Assembly (NCBI GenBank): GCA_964428055.1
Contig: CAYRWM010000002.1
Coordinates: 24,874-88,873, forward strand
Source of the DNA: CAYRWM01 sp964428055
GTDB lineage: Bacteria > Bacillota > Clostridia > Christensenellales > Christensenellaceae
Length of the DNA stretch: 64,000 nucleotides
Reading direction: 5' to 3'
This document shows, one piece after another, positions 51,362-59,691 of the stretch. The notes under the pieces were generated by a model, which saw nothing but the letters and a program-made list of their open reading frames with translations, searched no databases and was not told the DNA's origin. Positions within the stretch are counted from its first letter, which is position 1, and each line of letters opens with the position of its first letter. A program made the translations under genes and the position numbers.

Positions 51362-52465
51362 ATGAGAAAACCTAAAAAATCTACTATATTCAGATTTGTA
51401 TATATAGCAGCGACAATAATAGTGCTTCTCATAATCGCGATGACCAACGAAGACTTCAGGGATCTGCCCGAAGTCATAGCTGGTCTTAATTATCTTTGGC
51501 TGCTCGGCGGCGCAGGCTGCATAGTAATATACTGGCTGACGGACGGCTGGCTCCTCGGCGATATCACCAGCTACATGAGCGAAAAAAAGCTGCCGTTCAA
51601 AAAATCCCTTAAGATCGGAATGATTGGACTTTACTACTGCGCCTTAACTCCTTCCGCGACAGGCGGACAGCCTGTGCAGGTCATGCATATGAGCAGGGAA
51701 AAGATCCCTGTCGGAACAGGCACATGTATCGTTCTTATCAAGTTCATAGCGTATGCCCTAACAACGATAACGTATTACCTTATAGCGCTCGCATTCCTTA
51801 ACGGTTTCTATATGGAACATTATCCCGCAATGTACTGGCTGTCGCTCGCCGGCTTCCTCATCATGTGCGGTATGATATTCCTCGTCATATTCACCATCGT
51901 CAAAAAGGACGGGATGATAAACTTCGGCAAGAAGATCATAGGCCTGTTCTCCACAAAGATCAAAGTCATTAAGGATCCCGATGAAGCGATAGAGAACTTC
52001 ACCAAAGTCATAGAAGACTACGCTCAGGCGGGTCGATACATCATAAAGCATAAGAGACGCGCTCTCGGATCCTACGGCATCTCGATGCTGAACTTCTTCT
52101 TCTATTTCGCTCTCACGTATTTCATATACAAATCGTTCAACATGGATGAAGAAACATTCCCGATGATAATGATGCTGCAGTCGCTGCTCTATTCCGCTAT
52201 AAACTACTTCCCAACACCGGGCGGAGCAGGTATGTCAGAGAGCGGCTTCTACGTCATATTCTCTGCCTTCTTCCCGAGCAACCTGGCATTCGCTGCTATG
52301 CTCATCTGGAGAGTTTTCACATACTACCTGATACTGGTGGTAGGAACCCTGATCGTTATATTTGATGAAGCGTTCAATATAAAGAGGAGTTCGGGACAGA
52401 TACCGATCGAAACACTGACCGAAACGGAATCAAACAGCGGACAACCGCCTAAAACAAAAGAATAA
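51362..52465 (+). CDS. Lysylphosphatidylglycerol synthase-type membrane protein (UPF0104/LPG_synthase_TM)
   Basis: A 367-residue integral membrane protein with about eight hydrophobic segments. ATG 51362 follows GGGGAT by six bases. It has the domain found at the N-terminus of MprF (flippase part) and in AglD/YbhN-type proteins: YWLTDGWLLGDITSY, LTPSATGGQPVQVMHM, and FPTPGGAGMSESGFYVIF. These match the conserved TPxxxGG and PTPGG motifs of the family. No synthase domain follows, so it is unlikely to make lysyl-PG. It may flip a lipid or polyprenyl-linked sugar. Strong terminator at its end. Confidence 0.85.
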   Translation: MRKPKKSTIFRFVYIAATIIVLLIIAMTNEDFRDLPEVIAGLNYLWLLGGAGCIVIYWLTDGWLLGDITSYMSEKKLPFKKSLKIGMIGLYYCALTPSATGGQPVQVMHMSREKIPVGTGTCIVLIKFIAYALTTITYYLIALAFLNGFYMEHYPAMYWLSLAGFLIMCGMIFLVIFTIVKKDGMINFGKKIIGLFSTKIKVIKDPDEAIENFTKVIEDYAQAGRYIIKHKRRALGSYGISMLNFFFYFALTYFIYKSFNMDEETFPMIMMLQSLLYSAINYFPTPGGAGMSESGFYVIFSAFFPSNLAFAAMLIWRVFTYYLILVVGTLIVIFDEAFNIKRSSGQIPIETLTETESNSGQPPKTKE

Positions 52466-52467
52466 AA

Positions 52468-52505
52468 ACAAGGACCTTTTCAATTAAGAAAAGGTCCTTT
52501 TTGTT
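52468..52505 (+). terminator. Strong bidirectional terminator between the membrane protein and SRP RNA genes
   Basis: AAGGACCTTTTC and GAAAAGGTCCTT form a perfect 12-bp stem with a 6-base loop. TTTTTGTTTT follows on the plus strand and TGTTTTTATT on the minus strand. Confidence 0.9.
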
Positions 52506-52509
52506 TTAT

Positions 52510-52780
52510 TAGTACCGCACACCGGATTTCGAAACGCAGTCACGGGTGCAAATGAGAGCAAAGCTCAAAACAGGCTGACCTGCGGCACACGCAGTAACCG
52601 CTTACTGCTGCTTCCGCCAGGACCTGACAGGGTTCACGGCGCTGCATTGCACAGGACCCATTTCTCATAACCTCGCTCAAACTGCATTGACCGGGAAAGC
52701 TAATCCCTCGATCCGGGATTCAGCCCTGCTGTAGCGGATTGCAGGTACAGGGCACCGCTAACTCCCCGCCTAGTGCGGTA
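52510..52780 (-). ncRNA. ffs: Large-type bacterial SRP RNA (scRNA/ffs)
   Basis: About 270 bases on the minus strand with all Clostridium/Bacillus large SRP RNA marks. The 5' end has the Alu region (GGCGGGGAGTTAGCGGTGCC, then TGTACCTGCAATCCGCTACA). Helix 8 is GTCAGGTCC-TGGC-GGAAGCAGCA, the Ffh-binding hairpin. The 3' end GTGCGGTA closes on the 5' ACCGCAC. The hairpin loop reads UGGC, an URRC variant rather than GNRA. The RNA is the scaffold of the signal recognition particle that targets secreted and membrane proteins, including the many surface proteins here. Ends are set from the closing helix and promoter and may be off by a few bases. Confidence 0.95.
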
Positions 52781-52785
52781 AAACA

Positions 52786-52814
52786 ATTCTATCACCTTAA
52801 ATGTCTTCAGTCAA
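52786..52814 (-). promoter_or_regulatory. Promoter of the SRP RNA gene
   Basis: Minus strand TTGACT (52809-52814), 17-base spacer, TAGAAT (52786-52791). The -35 overlaps the last codons of the QueG-like gene. The predicted start near 52780 matches the 5' end of the closing helix. Confidence 0.8.
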
Positions 52815-53639
52815 ACGATGAATGGCGTAAGAGATCTCCTTTTCAATCCCTGTTTTATCCATTGACTCTATTAAGGGCAGCAGCTCTTTAAGGCCGTTAT
52901 TTGCAGCAAGTATTACCGCCTGCTTCCTTATCCTCATAGGTCTAGCCATATTAGGCCCGCAGATATCCTTAAGGTCAGCATTGTGCTTTCCGAGGATAAG
53001 TTCTCTGATATCATATGAATATGCCTGTAAATCGGTTTTAACGCGCTCAGGGCAGCAAAGCTGGCACCGTTCGCATCCGAAAAGCTGATAAAGATACGGG
53101 TATAAGTGTTCGGGAATATCACTATCCATAATATGCTGCCTCATGCATTTTTCGGTATCCACTCCGTTATCACTGACTGCACCGAACGGACAGGCCTCAG
53201 CGCATCTCCCGCAGTCACTGCAGCACACTTCAAAGAGACTGCTGTCGAAGTGTTCCTCTTCTTCTGTCATATCGCCCAGAAGAACAGTCTGCAGATGGAC
53301 ATTGCAGCCGAGGGCAGGATGACTGTACATGCCGTTTTTAATGATATGCCCTCCGCATTTGAGCGCACAGTATCTGGCAGGTATATCTGTTACATGTTCT
53401 GCATATATACCCCTGTTTCTAAGCTCTGCACATACACGTTTAGCTGCATGATACGCCGTGTTCGAAACGGGATAATACCCGGACAGGAACGTCTCCCGCC
53501 CATGCTCTTCCGGATTTATTCCGTACGGAAAGAAGAGCACGGCTGTATCCGCCCCTCTGTAGGTACAGAACCGGACGTCTGAAGCTCCTTCTTTTATGCA
53601 TATGTCCTTTACAACTTTATGACTGCTTTCCATAAGCAT
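52797..53639 (-). CDS. QueG-like double [4Fe-4S] protein
   Basis: A 280-residue protein resembling the middle and C-terminal parts of epoxyqueuosine reductase. Two ferredoxin-type clusters are visible: CSDCGRCAEACPFGAV with a later Cys in EKCMRQ, and CERCQLCCPE. The C-terminal part (NGLKELLPLIESM) resembles the short HEAT-like tail of that family. It is about 60-100 residues shorter than QueG and the N-terminal cobalamin and substrate region is only partly recognisable (VLFFPYGINPEEHGRETFL, then GYYPVSN). The start is uncertain (ATG 53639 or 53633, no ribosome site). It could be a ferredoxin-like reductase of different specificity. The SRP RNA promoter overlaps its end. Confidence 0.75.
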   Translation of the reverse strand: MLMESSHKVVKDICIKEGASDVRFCTYRGADTAVLFFPYGINPEEHGRETFLSGYYPVSNTAYHAAKRVCAELRNRGIYAEHVTDIPARYCALKCGGHIIKNGMYSHPALGCNVHLQTVLLGDMTEEEEHFDSSLFEVCCSDCGRCAEACPFGAVSDNGVDTEKCMRQHIMDSDIPEHLYPYLYQLFGCERCQLCCPERVKTDLQAYSYDIRELILGKHNADLKDICGPNMARPMRIRKQAVILAANNGLKELLPLIESMDKTGIEKEISYAIHRLTEDI

Positions 53640-53722
53640 ATGATATTCAAATTTATTGCATTAATCAACAGATTGCTATATAATATCACATGTCTAATTT
53701 AAGATTGTTTTGAGGAATGAAT

Positions 53723-54151
53723 ATGAAAAAGGTTGTTGTTATTCTTCTTGTAGCAGTGCTTCTGATAGCACTCTGCTCATGCTCTGAGCCGATAGTAACG
53801 AGTATCGGCGGCGTGGAGTGCAATATAGGAAAGGTCGCTACCGCATCAGAAGTCGGCGGTATCAAGGCTGAAGGCAGCGGAAACGTTCTTATGACAGTAA
53901 ACGTAGAACCGGCATCGGCGATTGATGCCGACAAGTACACGGAAGTGTTCTTTGGAGAGACAAAGAGCGTCGCTGCATCCGATTCCGGCAAATACGAGTG
54001 CAAGGCAATAGGATTTGCTCAGGATGAAGACGGAACGCTGGTCGGAGTTCCCATATACGAGATTCCGGCGCCGGGTGAAAAGCCCACCGAATACACGATC
54101 TCGGGACAGGGATTCGATTCATTTACCGTATCGGTAAAAGCAAGCAAATAG
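53723..54151 (+). CDS. Small secreted lipoprotein
   Basis: About 142 residues from ATG 53723, six to seven bases after GAGGA. A signal peptide (KKVVVILLVAVLLIALCSC) carries the lipobox with lipidated Cys near residue 18. The remainder (about 120 residues) is rich in small polar residues with repeated short beta-like stretches and few recognisable motifs; it ends in a FTVSVKASK strand. No family is recognised. It is alone, with its own terminator, opposite to the Fe-S protein. It is probably a membrane-anchored surface or periplasm-facing protein of unknown role. Confidence 0.7.
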   Translation: MKKVVVILLVAVLLIALCSCSEPIVTSIGGVECNIGKVATASEVGGIKAEGSGNVLMTVNVEPASAIDADKYTEVFFGETKSVAASDSGKYECKAIGFAQDEDGTLVGVPIYEIPAPGEKPTEYTISGQGFDSFTVSVKASK

Positions 54152-54169
54152 TAATTAAGATTGATTCAG

Positions 54170-54201
54170 GGAGACTGGACTTAGACCAGTCTCCTTTTTT
54201 T
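54170..54201 (+). terminator. Terminator of the lipoprotein gene
   Basis: GGAGACTGG and CCAGTCTCC form a perfect 9-bp stem with a 7-base loop, then seven T residues. Confidence 0.92.
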
Positions 54202-54205
54202 CAAA

Positions 54206-54229
54206 GCAAAACGGCCTTTAATAAGGCCG
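54206..54229 (-). terminator. Terminator of the 2-oxo acid dehydrogenase operon
   Basis: Minus strand CGGCCTT and AAGGCCG with a 4-base loop, followed by TTTTGCTTTG. It lies 40 bases after the E1 stop. Confidence 0.85.
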
Positions 54230-54268
54230 CCCTGCAAAATGATGGTTATTCATTTGTGTTTAAGTTTA

Positions 54269-56740
54269 TCAAATGCCCTTCTTGTTGTTCTCGAGCTGCT
54301 GAGTCGTAGTGAAGTTGCTCTTGGGTGTGTAACCCGGAAGCGGCAGTATACGCTCATGGATAGCATCTATTATCGTGTCAGCCTGCGGGAAGAAGTATGT
54401 CTCGAGTTCGTGAGCAGGTGTGATCCAGTTCTTCGCACCGACGACTATCGGAGGAGCATCGAGGTAATCGAATGCCAGTTCGGAAATAGTCTGAGCGAAT
54501 TCCTTGAAGTGTGAACCTCTCTCGCATGCATCACCTGTTACGATTATGCGTCCGGTCTTCTTCACGGACTCTATGACTTTTTCATAGTTGAACGGAACGA
54601 GCGATCTTGCGTCGATGACTTCGGCTTCGATTCCGAACTCGTTATGGAGTTTGTCAGCTGCTTCCATGACCCTGTAAAGCGTTGCGCCGATAGAAAGGAT
54701 CGTGACATCCTTACCTTCTCTCTTTACATCGGGCTCGCCGATCGGGATCTCGTAGTAACCTTCGGGAACTTCTTTCTGGAACTGTTCGCCGACATCGTAG
54801 ATCCTCTGACTCTCACAGAAGATAACGGGATCTGTTCCGTTAAGAGCAGCATTTAAGAGTCCCTTTGTATCGTAGGGTGTTGCCGGGAATACAACTTTCA
54901 GACCCGGTATATGCGTGCAGAGTGCTGTCCAGTCCTGAGAATGCTGTGCGCCGTACTTTGAACCGACTGACATACGAAGAACCATCGGCATCTTCAGTAC
55001 GTCGCCGCTCATCGCCTGCCATTTTGCCATCTGGTTGAACACTTCGTCTCCGGCTCTTCCCATGAAGTCCATGTACATGAGCTCTGCCATGACTCTGCCG
55101 CCGCAGAGTGCGTAACCGACAGCTGTACCGACTATAGCTGCTTCGGATATGGGAGCATTAAAGAATCTGTGATACGGTATTGCTTCCGTTATTCCTCTGT
55201 AAGCTGCGAATGCGCCGCCCCAGTCGCGGTTATCTTCGCCGTAAGCGATGAACGTGGGATCCTTGTAGAATCTGTCCATAGTTGCTTCGTAGATACCGTC
55301 TCTCAGCTGGAATACCTTGTTCTTGGAAACGAGCTTGCCGTTCTCATCGTACGCATGTCTTACCTTCTTTGCGATAGCCTGTGTCCTCGGGTCTTCCTCA
55401 TAAGGCATGAGGACTTCGGGCTCTCTTGAAGGATCCATACTCTCAACCGAACCGTTAGTGAACATCATGTCAGCTATAGCGTTGGGGTTGGAATCGAGGT
55501 CTATTCTGGGAGATATTGTCTCGTCTTTTGCAAGCTTTACTGCCCATGTGAGATCCTGTCTTATGCCGAGCTCGACATCCTTGAGTTCCTGTTCAGTTGC
55601 TACGCCTGCATCAACAAGCTGCTGTCCGAACACCTTGATGGAGTCGATCTCTTCCCACATAGCGAGCTCTTCCTTTGTTCTGTAGGAACCTGAGTCTGAG
55701 GGGCTGTGGCCGGAAACACGGTATGTAACAACATCCATGAATACCGGACCCTTGTTCTCTTCGATGAGCTTTCTCTTTCTGGAGTAAGCGTCTATGACAG
55801 CAAGCGGGTTCATGCCGTCGATCCTCTCTGTGTGCATGCCTTCCTTATTGAAGCCTGCCGCGAGTCTCGCGACATCGCCGTAACCCATCGTCTCGCCTGA
55901 AGTCTGACCGCCCATGCCGTAGCTGTTGTTCCAGATGTTGTACACGATCGGGAGACCGCCCTTGTAGCCGTCTTCCCAGAGCTCATTGAACTGGTCCATC
56001 GTAGCGAAGTTGAGAGATTCGAGAACAGGACCGCATCCGAGCGAACCGTCGCCGATGTTGCAAACGACGATACCGTCTTTCTTGTTGCACTTCTTATAAA
56101 GAGCAGCACCTGTAGCAATCGGGCCCGAACCGCCGACTATAGCGTTGTTCGGGAATATACCGAAGGGAACGAAGAATGCATGCATGGATCCGCCGAGACC
56201 TCTGTTGAAGCCGGTCTGTCTTCCCCATGTTTCAGCTGTCATACCGTAGAGCAGGAATTCCCTTGCCATATCCTTGACATCTTTGTACTGCGTGTACTTC
56301 TTTACGACTGCGTAAGTCTCGCCGCCGAAGAAGTTTTCCATTATATCGGTCAGTTCCTTTTCCGAGAGCTTTTCGATGGAAGACATACCTTTTGCAAGTA
56401 TCTCACCGTGGCTCCTGTGAGAACCGAATGTGAAGTCATTGACGTTCAGTGAGAACGCCTGGCCTACGTAACCGGCCTCCTGACCTATACCGAGATGAGC
56501 GGGACCCGGATGGTTGTACTCAACGCCTTCGTATACGCCGGTGGTCTTGATGAGATTGAGCATCGTCTCAAACTCACGGACTACCCACATATCCCTGTAG
56601 ATGTTCATGAAGTCTTCTTTTGTGAAGTTTCCAAGTTCATCCTTAACAGTCTTCTGATACTGATTCATAGGGATATCGTTAAGTTTGACCGTTCCCTTTT
56701 TCCTCATTTTCTCAGGGGTTATTACTAAACTCTTTGTCAT
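54269..56740 (-). CDS. Fused alpha-beta E1 component of a 2-oxo acid dehydrogenase
   Basis: An 823-residue thiamine-diphosphate enzyme in which E1 alpha (about 1-430) and E1 beta (about 460-823) are one chain; most members have separate subunits. The TPP motif is GDGSLGCGP followed by NIWNNSYGMGG. Alpha has FGSHRSHGEILAKGM; beta starts at VFQLRDGIYEATMDRF, with FNAPISEAAIVGTAVGYAL, MDFMGRAGDEVFNQ and HSQDWTALCTHIPGLKVV. It decarboxylates pyruvate or a branched-chain keto acid and passes the acyl to E2 lipoyl. It follows E2 and E3 in the operon. ATG 56740 follows GGAG. Pyruvate, acetoin and branched-chain keto acids remain possible substrates. Confidence 0.88.
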   Translation of the reverse strand: MTKSLVITPEKMRKKGTVKLNDIPMNQYQKTVKDELGNFTKEDFMNIYRDMWVVREFETMLNLIKTTGVYEGVEYNHPGPAHLGIGQEAGYVGQAFSLNVNDFTFGSHRSHGEILAKGMSSIEKLSEKELTDIMENFFGGETYAVVKKYTQYKDVKDMAREFLLYGMTAETWGRQTGFNRGLGGSMHAFFVPFGIFPNNAIVGGSGPIATGAALYKKCNKKDGIVVCNIGDGSLGCGPVLESLNFATMDQFNELWEDGYKGGLPIVYNIWNNSYGMGGQTSGETMGYGDVARLAAGFNKEGMHTERIDGMNPLAVIDAYSRKRKLIEENKGPVFMDVVTYRVSGHSPSDSGSYRTKEELAMWEEIDSIKVFGQQLVDAGVATEQELKDVELGIRQDLTWAVKLAKDETISPRIDLDSNPNAIADMMFTNGSVESMDPSREPEVLMPYEEDPRTQAIAKKVRHAYDENGKLVSKNKVFQLRDGIYEATMDRFYKDPTFIAYGEDNRDWGGAFAAYRGITEAIPYHRFFNAPISEAAIVGTAVGYALCGGRVMAELMYMDFMGRAGDEVFNQMAKWQAMSGDVLKMPMVLRMSVGSKYGAQHSQDWTALCTHIPGLKVVFPATPYDTKGLLNAALNGTDPVIFCESQRIYDVGEQFQKEVPEGYYEIPIGEPDVKREGKDVTILSIGATLYRVMEAADKLHNEFGIEAEVIDARSLVPFNYEKVIESVKKTGRIIVTGDACERGSHFKEFAQTISELAFDYLDAPPIVVGAKNWITPAHELETYFFPQADTIIDAIHERILPLPGYTPKSNFTTTQQLENNKKGI

Positions 56741-56779
56741 GGCATTTTACTCCTTACCAGTTTTATCAGTTTCTATATT

Positions 56780-58147
56780 TTACAGCTGAAACACAGCTTC
56801 TCTTATGATCTCGCAGACCGTCGGGTGCGGGAACACTATCTTCTTGATCTCATCGATCGTTATGCCCTTGGCGATCAGCGCATCCGCGCCCCAGATGAGT
56901 TCGGAAGCGTAGTTTGCGCAGATATGTACGCCTATGAGCGTGTTCCACTTGTTGTCGACGATCAGTTTAACGATACCGTCGCCGTGAGCGTTCTCGGCAA
57001 CATAACGGCCGGAATACTGCATCGGGATCTTCTTTATCGTGACATCCAGACCCTTTTCCTTTGCGGACTGCTCGGTCTCGCCAACGCCGGCTACTTCGGG
57101 ATTGGTGTATATGACGCCGGGAATGGCGTTATACTTCATTCTGTCTTTCTTGCCGAGCATATTGTTGACAGCGACCTCGCCTTCCCTGTAGGCCGTATGA
57201 GCGAGCATGCTCTTGCCGTTGACGTCGCCGGCTGCCCATACGTTAGGTTGGTTTGTCTTCATTGTTTCATCGGTGACCACAGCGCCTCTCTCAAGAAGGA
57301 TGTCTATGTTCTCAAGGCCTATGCCCTGAGTCGATGCCCTTCTTCCTATGGAGAGCAGGACCTTGTCAGCTGAGACTGAATCCTCTTTGCCGTCTTTTTC
57401 AAAGAACACCTTGCCGGCTTCGACTTTTGTAACCCTGCATCCGAGCTTAAAGTCAACGCCCTTGGCCGAGTAGTTCTTCTCGAGCAGACCGGCCATGTCC
57501 TTATCGATAGGACCGCCGACTGAATCCAGCATCTCTATGACTGTTACCTTTGAACCTGCCGAATTGAAGTAACTGGCCATCTCAAGACCGATGACGCCGC
57601 CGCCAATGATAGCGAGAGCCTTTGGTATCTCAGTTATCTGCAGTATCTCTCTGTTTGTGAGAACAAACCCTGCTTCAAACTGTTCCTTGACGCCCGGGAT
57701 CGGAGGAACCAGAGCCTCTGAGCCTGTAGCAATCAGCAGCCTCTTTGTCTGGAAGACCTTGCCGTCAGCTTCGACTTCGTATCCGTCGGCGCAGCGTCCC
57801 TTTATCTTGGCTTCAGCATCGACCATGTCAACGCCTTTGCTCTTTAATGTTGCTCTTACGCCGCCGGTCAGCATCTTGACGACGCCGTTCTTTCTCTCAT
57901 TGACCTTTTTGTGATCGAGAGTTATCTCACCGGGGAGATTGATTCCGTATTCATCACCGTGCATAGCTCCGTCCTTGAGCTTGGCTGAATACAGGTATGA
58001 TTTTGTGGGAACGCAGCCTTCATTGAGGCAAACACCGCCGTAGAATCTCTTTTCACAGACCATGGTCTTGAGCCCTGCGTGGGCTGCCTTTTCCGCTGCG
58101 TTATATCCTGCAGGGCCGCCACCGAGTACTATAAGATCATAAACCAT
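56780..58147 (-). CDS. lpdA: Dihydrolipoyl dehydrogenase (E3)
   Basis: A 455-residue flavoprotein that re-oxidises dihydrolipoamide with NAD. IVLGGGPAGYNAAEKA binds FAD, GGVCLNEGCVPTKS holds the redox disulfide, ALAIIGGGVIGLEMASYF binds NAD, and VWAAGDVNGKSML contacts FAD. The C-terminal HPTVCEIIREAV has the catalytic His-Glu pair. The chain is normal length and has no N-terminal lipoyl domain. It lies between E2 and E1 with small gaps. ATG 58147 has AAGGAGG 6 bases upstream. It serves the same complex; glycine cleavage use is possible if shared. Confidence 0.95.
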   Translation of the reverse strand: MVYDLIVLGGGPAGYNAAEKAAHAGLKTMVCEKRFYGGVCLNEGCVPTKSYLYSAKLKDGAMHGDEYGINLPGEITLDHKKVNERKNGVVKMLTGGVRATLKSKGVDMVDAEAKIKGRCADGYEVEADGKVFQTKRLLIATGSEALVPPIPGVKEQFEAGFVLTNREILQITEIPKALAIIGGGVIGLEMASYFNSAGSKVTVIEMLDSVGGPIDKDMAGLLEKNYSAKGVDFKLGCRVTKVEAGKVFFEKDGKEDSVSADKVLLSIGRRASTQGIGLENIDILLERGAVVTDETMKTNQPNVWAAGDVNGKSMLAHTAYREGEVAVNNMLGKKDRMKYNAIPGVIYTNPEVAGVGETEQSAKEKGLDVTIKKIPMQYSGRYVAENAHGDGIVKLIVDNKWNTLIGVHICANYASELIWGADALIAKGITIDEIKKIVFPHPTVCEIIREAVFQL

Positions 58148-58158
58148 AGATGCCCTCC

Positions 58159-59412
58159 TTATTTAGCCAGCAGCGCCTGGATGTTCTCCAGCGTTCTGCA
58201 GAGTTCCTGAGCAAATCTGGAAGCGGGTGCTCCGTCCAGAGCTCTGTGATCGTATGTTAAGGAAATGCCCATCGCCTGATAAGGCACCATCTGTCCGTCC
58301 ACCATGCGCACTCTTGTCGTAATGGTATCCACACCGAGTATGCCTGTCTGCGGCGGATTGATGACGGGCGTAAAGCTCTCAACACCGAAAGAACCGAGGT
58401 TGGACACTGTGAAGGAACCGCCGTTCAGGTCATCGGGATTGATATTGCCTTCCTGAGCGGCCTTGGCCAGTCTCTTGGCTTCCTTGGCTATCTCGTTTAA
58501 GGAGAGTTTGTTCGCGCCCTTGATAACAGGAACGAGCAGACCTCTGGGAGTATCAACCGCCATACCAAGGTTGACATCCGTGAATATCCTCATCTTGTCA
58601 TCCAGGAAGTGTGCGTTCAGATCCTTGTGGTTCAACAGCACTCTTGATACCGCGAAAAGGATGATGTCGTTGAGCGTTATATTCTCGAGTCCGAGCACTT
58701 CGGCACTGGCCTTGAACTGTTTTCTTAAGGCGAGCATGTTCGTCGCGTCAAACGAGAATGTATGAGTGAGCTGAGCCATAGAGGACAGCGAATTGTGCAT
58801 AGCCTTTGCTATGACCTTTCTTACGTTCGAGAGCGGAATATCTTCGTATTCGTTTACCGGCGCAGGCGCTGCCGCTGCAGCAGCGGGAGCAGCTTCGGCT
58901 GCCGCGAATGCATCCGGGTTCTTGGACAGTTCGACTATATCGCGCTCAATAATGCGTCCGTCGGGTCCTGTCGGAACGGCTTTTGTATAGTCAAGCCCTC
59001 TTTCTATTGCTTCATTCTTTGCTCTGGGAGATATCTTTATTCTCTCGCCTTCCCTGACGGCGCCTGTAGCAGCCGCCTTAACTTCAGCCTTGGGTGCTTC
59101 CACAACCTCTTTGGGAGCCTCTTCGGCTTCAGCCGCTGCGGGAGCTGCACTAAGGAATGCTGATATATCTTCTCCCTCTTCGCCCAGGACAGCTACGTTG
59201 TCGAGACATGGCACATCGTCGCCTTCTTCAGCGAGTATGGCGAGCAGTATACCCGAGTCCTTTGCTTCCTCTTCAAAAGCTGCTTTGTCAGTCTCATAAG
59301 AAAAAAGAATATCGCCAACCTCTACTTTGTCGCCGACTTTCTTCATCCACTTGTTGATTATGCAACTCTCAACTGACTGCCCCTGTCTGGGCATGATTAC
59401 CGGAATAGCCAT
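58159..59412 (-). CDS. Dihydrolipoamide acyltransferase (E2), one lipoyl domain
   Basis: A 417-residue core protein. The lipoyl domain (1-80) has DILFSYETDKAAFEEE with the modified Lys. An Ala/Glu/Pro linker leads to the peripheral-subunit-binding domain (about 125-165: ISPRAKNEAIERGLDY). A second Ala-rich linker precedes the catalytic domain (about 190-417) with LTYDHRALDGAPAS, the active His and Asp. It transfers the acyl group to CoA. ATG 59412 follows GGAGG. It is the first gene of the operon, so assembly starts with the core. No lipoate ligase is in the window. Confidence 0.93.
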   Translation of the reverse strand: MAIPVIMPRQGQSVESCIINKWMKKVGDKVEVGDILFSYETDKAAFEEEAKDSGILLAILAEEGDDVPCLDNVAVLGEEGEDISAFLSAAPAAAEAEEAPKEVVEAPKAEVKAAATGAVREGERIKISPRAKNEAIERGLDYTKAVPTGPDGRIIERDIVELSKNPDAFAAAEAAPAAAAAAPAPVNEYEDIPLSNVRKVIAKAMHNSLSSMAQLTHTFSFDATNMLALRKQFKASAEVLGLENITLNDIILFAVSRVLLNHKDLNAHFLDDKMRIFTDVNLGMAVDTPRGLLVPVIKGANKLSLNEIAKEAKRLAKAAQEGNINPDDLNGGSFTVSNLGSFGVESFTPVINPPQTGILGVDTITTRVRMVDGQMVPYQAMGISLTYDHRALDGAPASRFAQELCRTLENIQALLAK

Positions 59413-59440
59413 TAAATTTCCTCCAAAAACTTATTTTGAT

Positions 59441-59484
59441 GTTAACTTTTATGCTAAATTAACAATATTTGTTAAAAATTAACA
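59441..59484 (-). promoter_or_regulatory. TTAAC half-site cluster (candidate operator) in the E2-E3-E1 leader
   Basis: Four copies of TTAAC/GTTAA lie at 59441-59446, 59459-59463, 59471-59475 and 59479-59483. The middle two form a perfect 7-3-7 palindrome TTAACAA-TAT-TTGTTAA, and the last pair GTTAA-AAA-TTAAC. They sit between the start site (about 59490) and the ribosome site. The regulator is unknown; the spacing of the half-sites differs from the usual Rex site (4 bases between TTGTTAA and TTAACAA). Confidence 0.55.
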
Positions 59485-59496
59485 TTACCATGAATA

Positions 59497-59525
59497 ATAT
59501 TATCGGTTTTTTTTATCCTTGTCAA
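59497..59525 (-). promoter_or_regulatory. Sigma-A promoter of the 2-oxo acid dehydrogenase operon
   Basis: Minus strand TTGACA (59520-59525), 17-base spacer, TAATAT (59497-59502). A start near 59490 gives a 78-base leader containing the TTAAC cluster. Confidence 0.8.
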
Positions 59526-59691
59526 TAGAAATGCCATTGTTTTATTTATATTAATCACTGTTTTTTCTTTTTTTGCTGGTTGCAATAGGGTTTATTCTTT
59601 TTTAACACACATGCTTTATAAAAGCAGTGAAGGTTGATATAATATAAAGACAGATAAACAAATAGTGGATAGGGTATATAATAATATAACC

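Noticed and set aside
53106..53582. 158-codon frame on the plus strand
   Set aside because: Antisense to the Fe-S protein, whose cysteine motifs clearly show the coding strand.
59459..59484. A classical Rex operator
   Set aside because: The half-sites TTGTTAA and TTAACAA occur, but either in the reverse order with 3 bases between them or with a 3-base gap and an imperfect end, unlike the usual 4-base spacing. I keep only a generic operator call.
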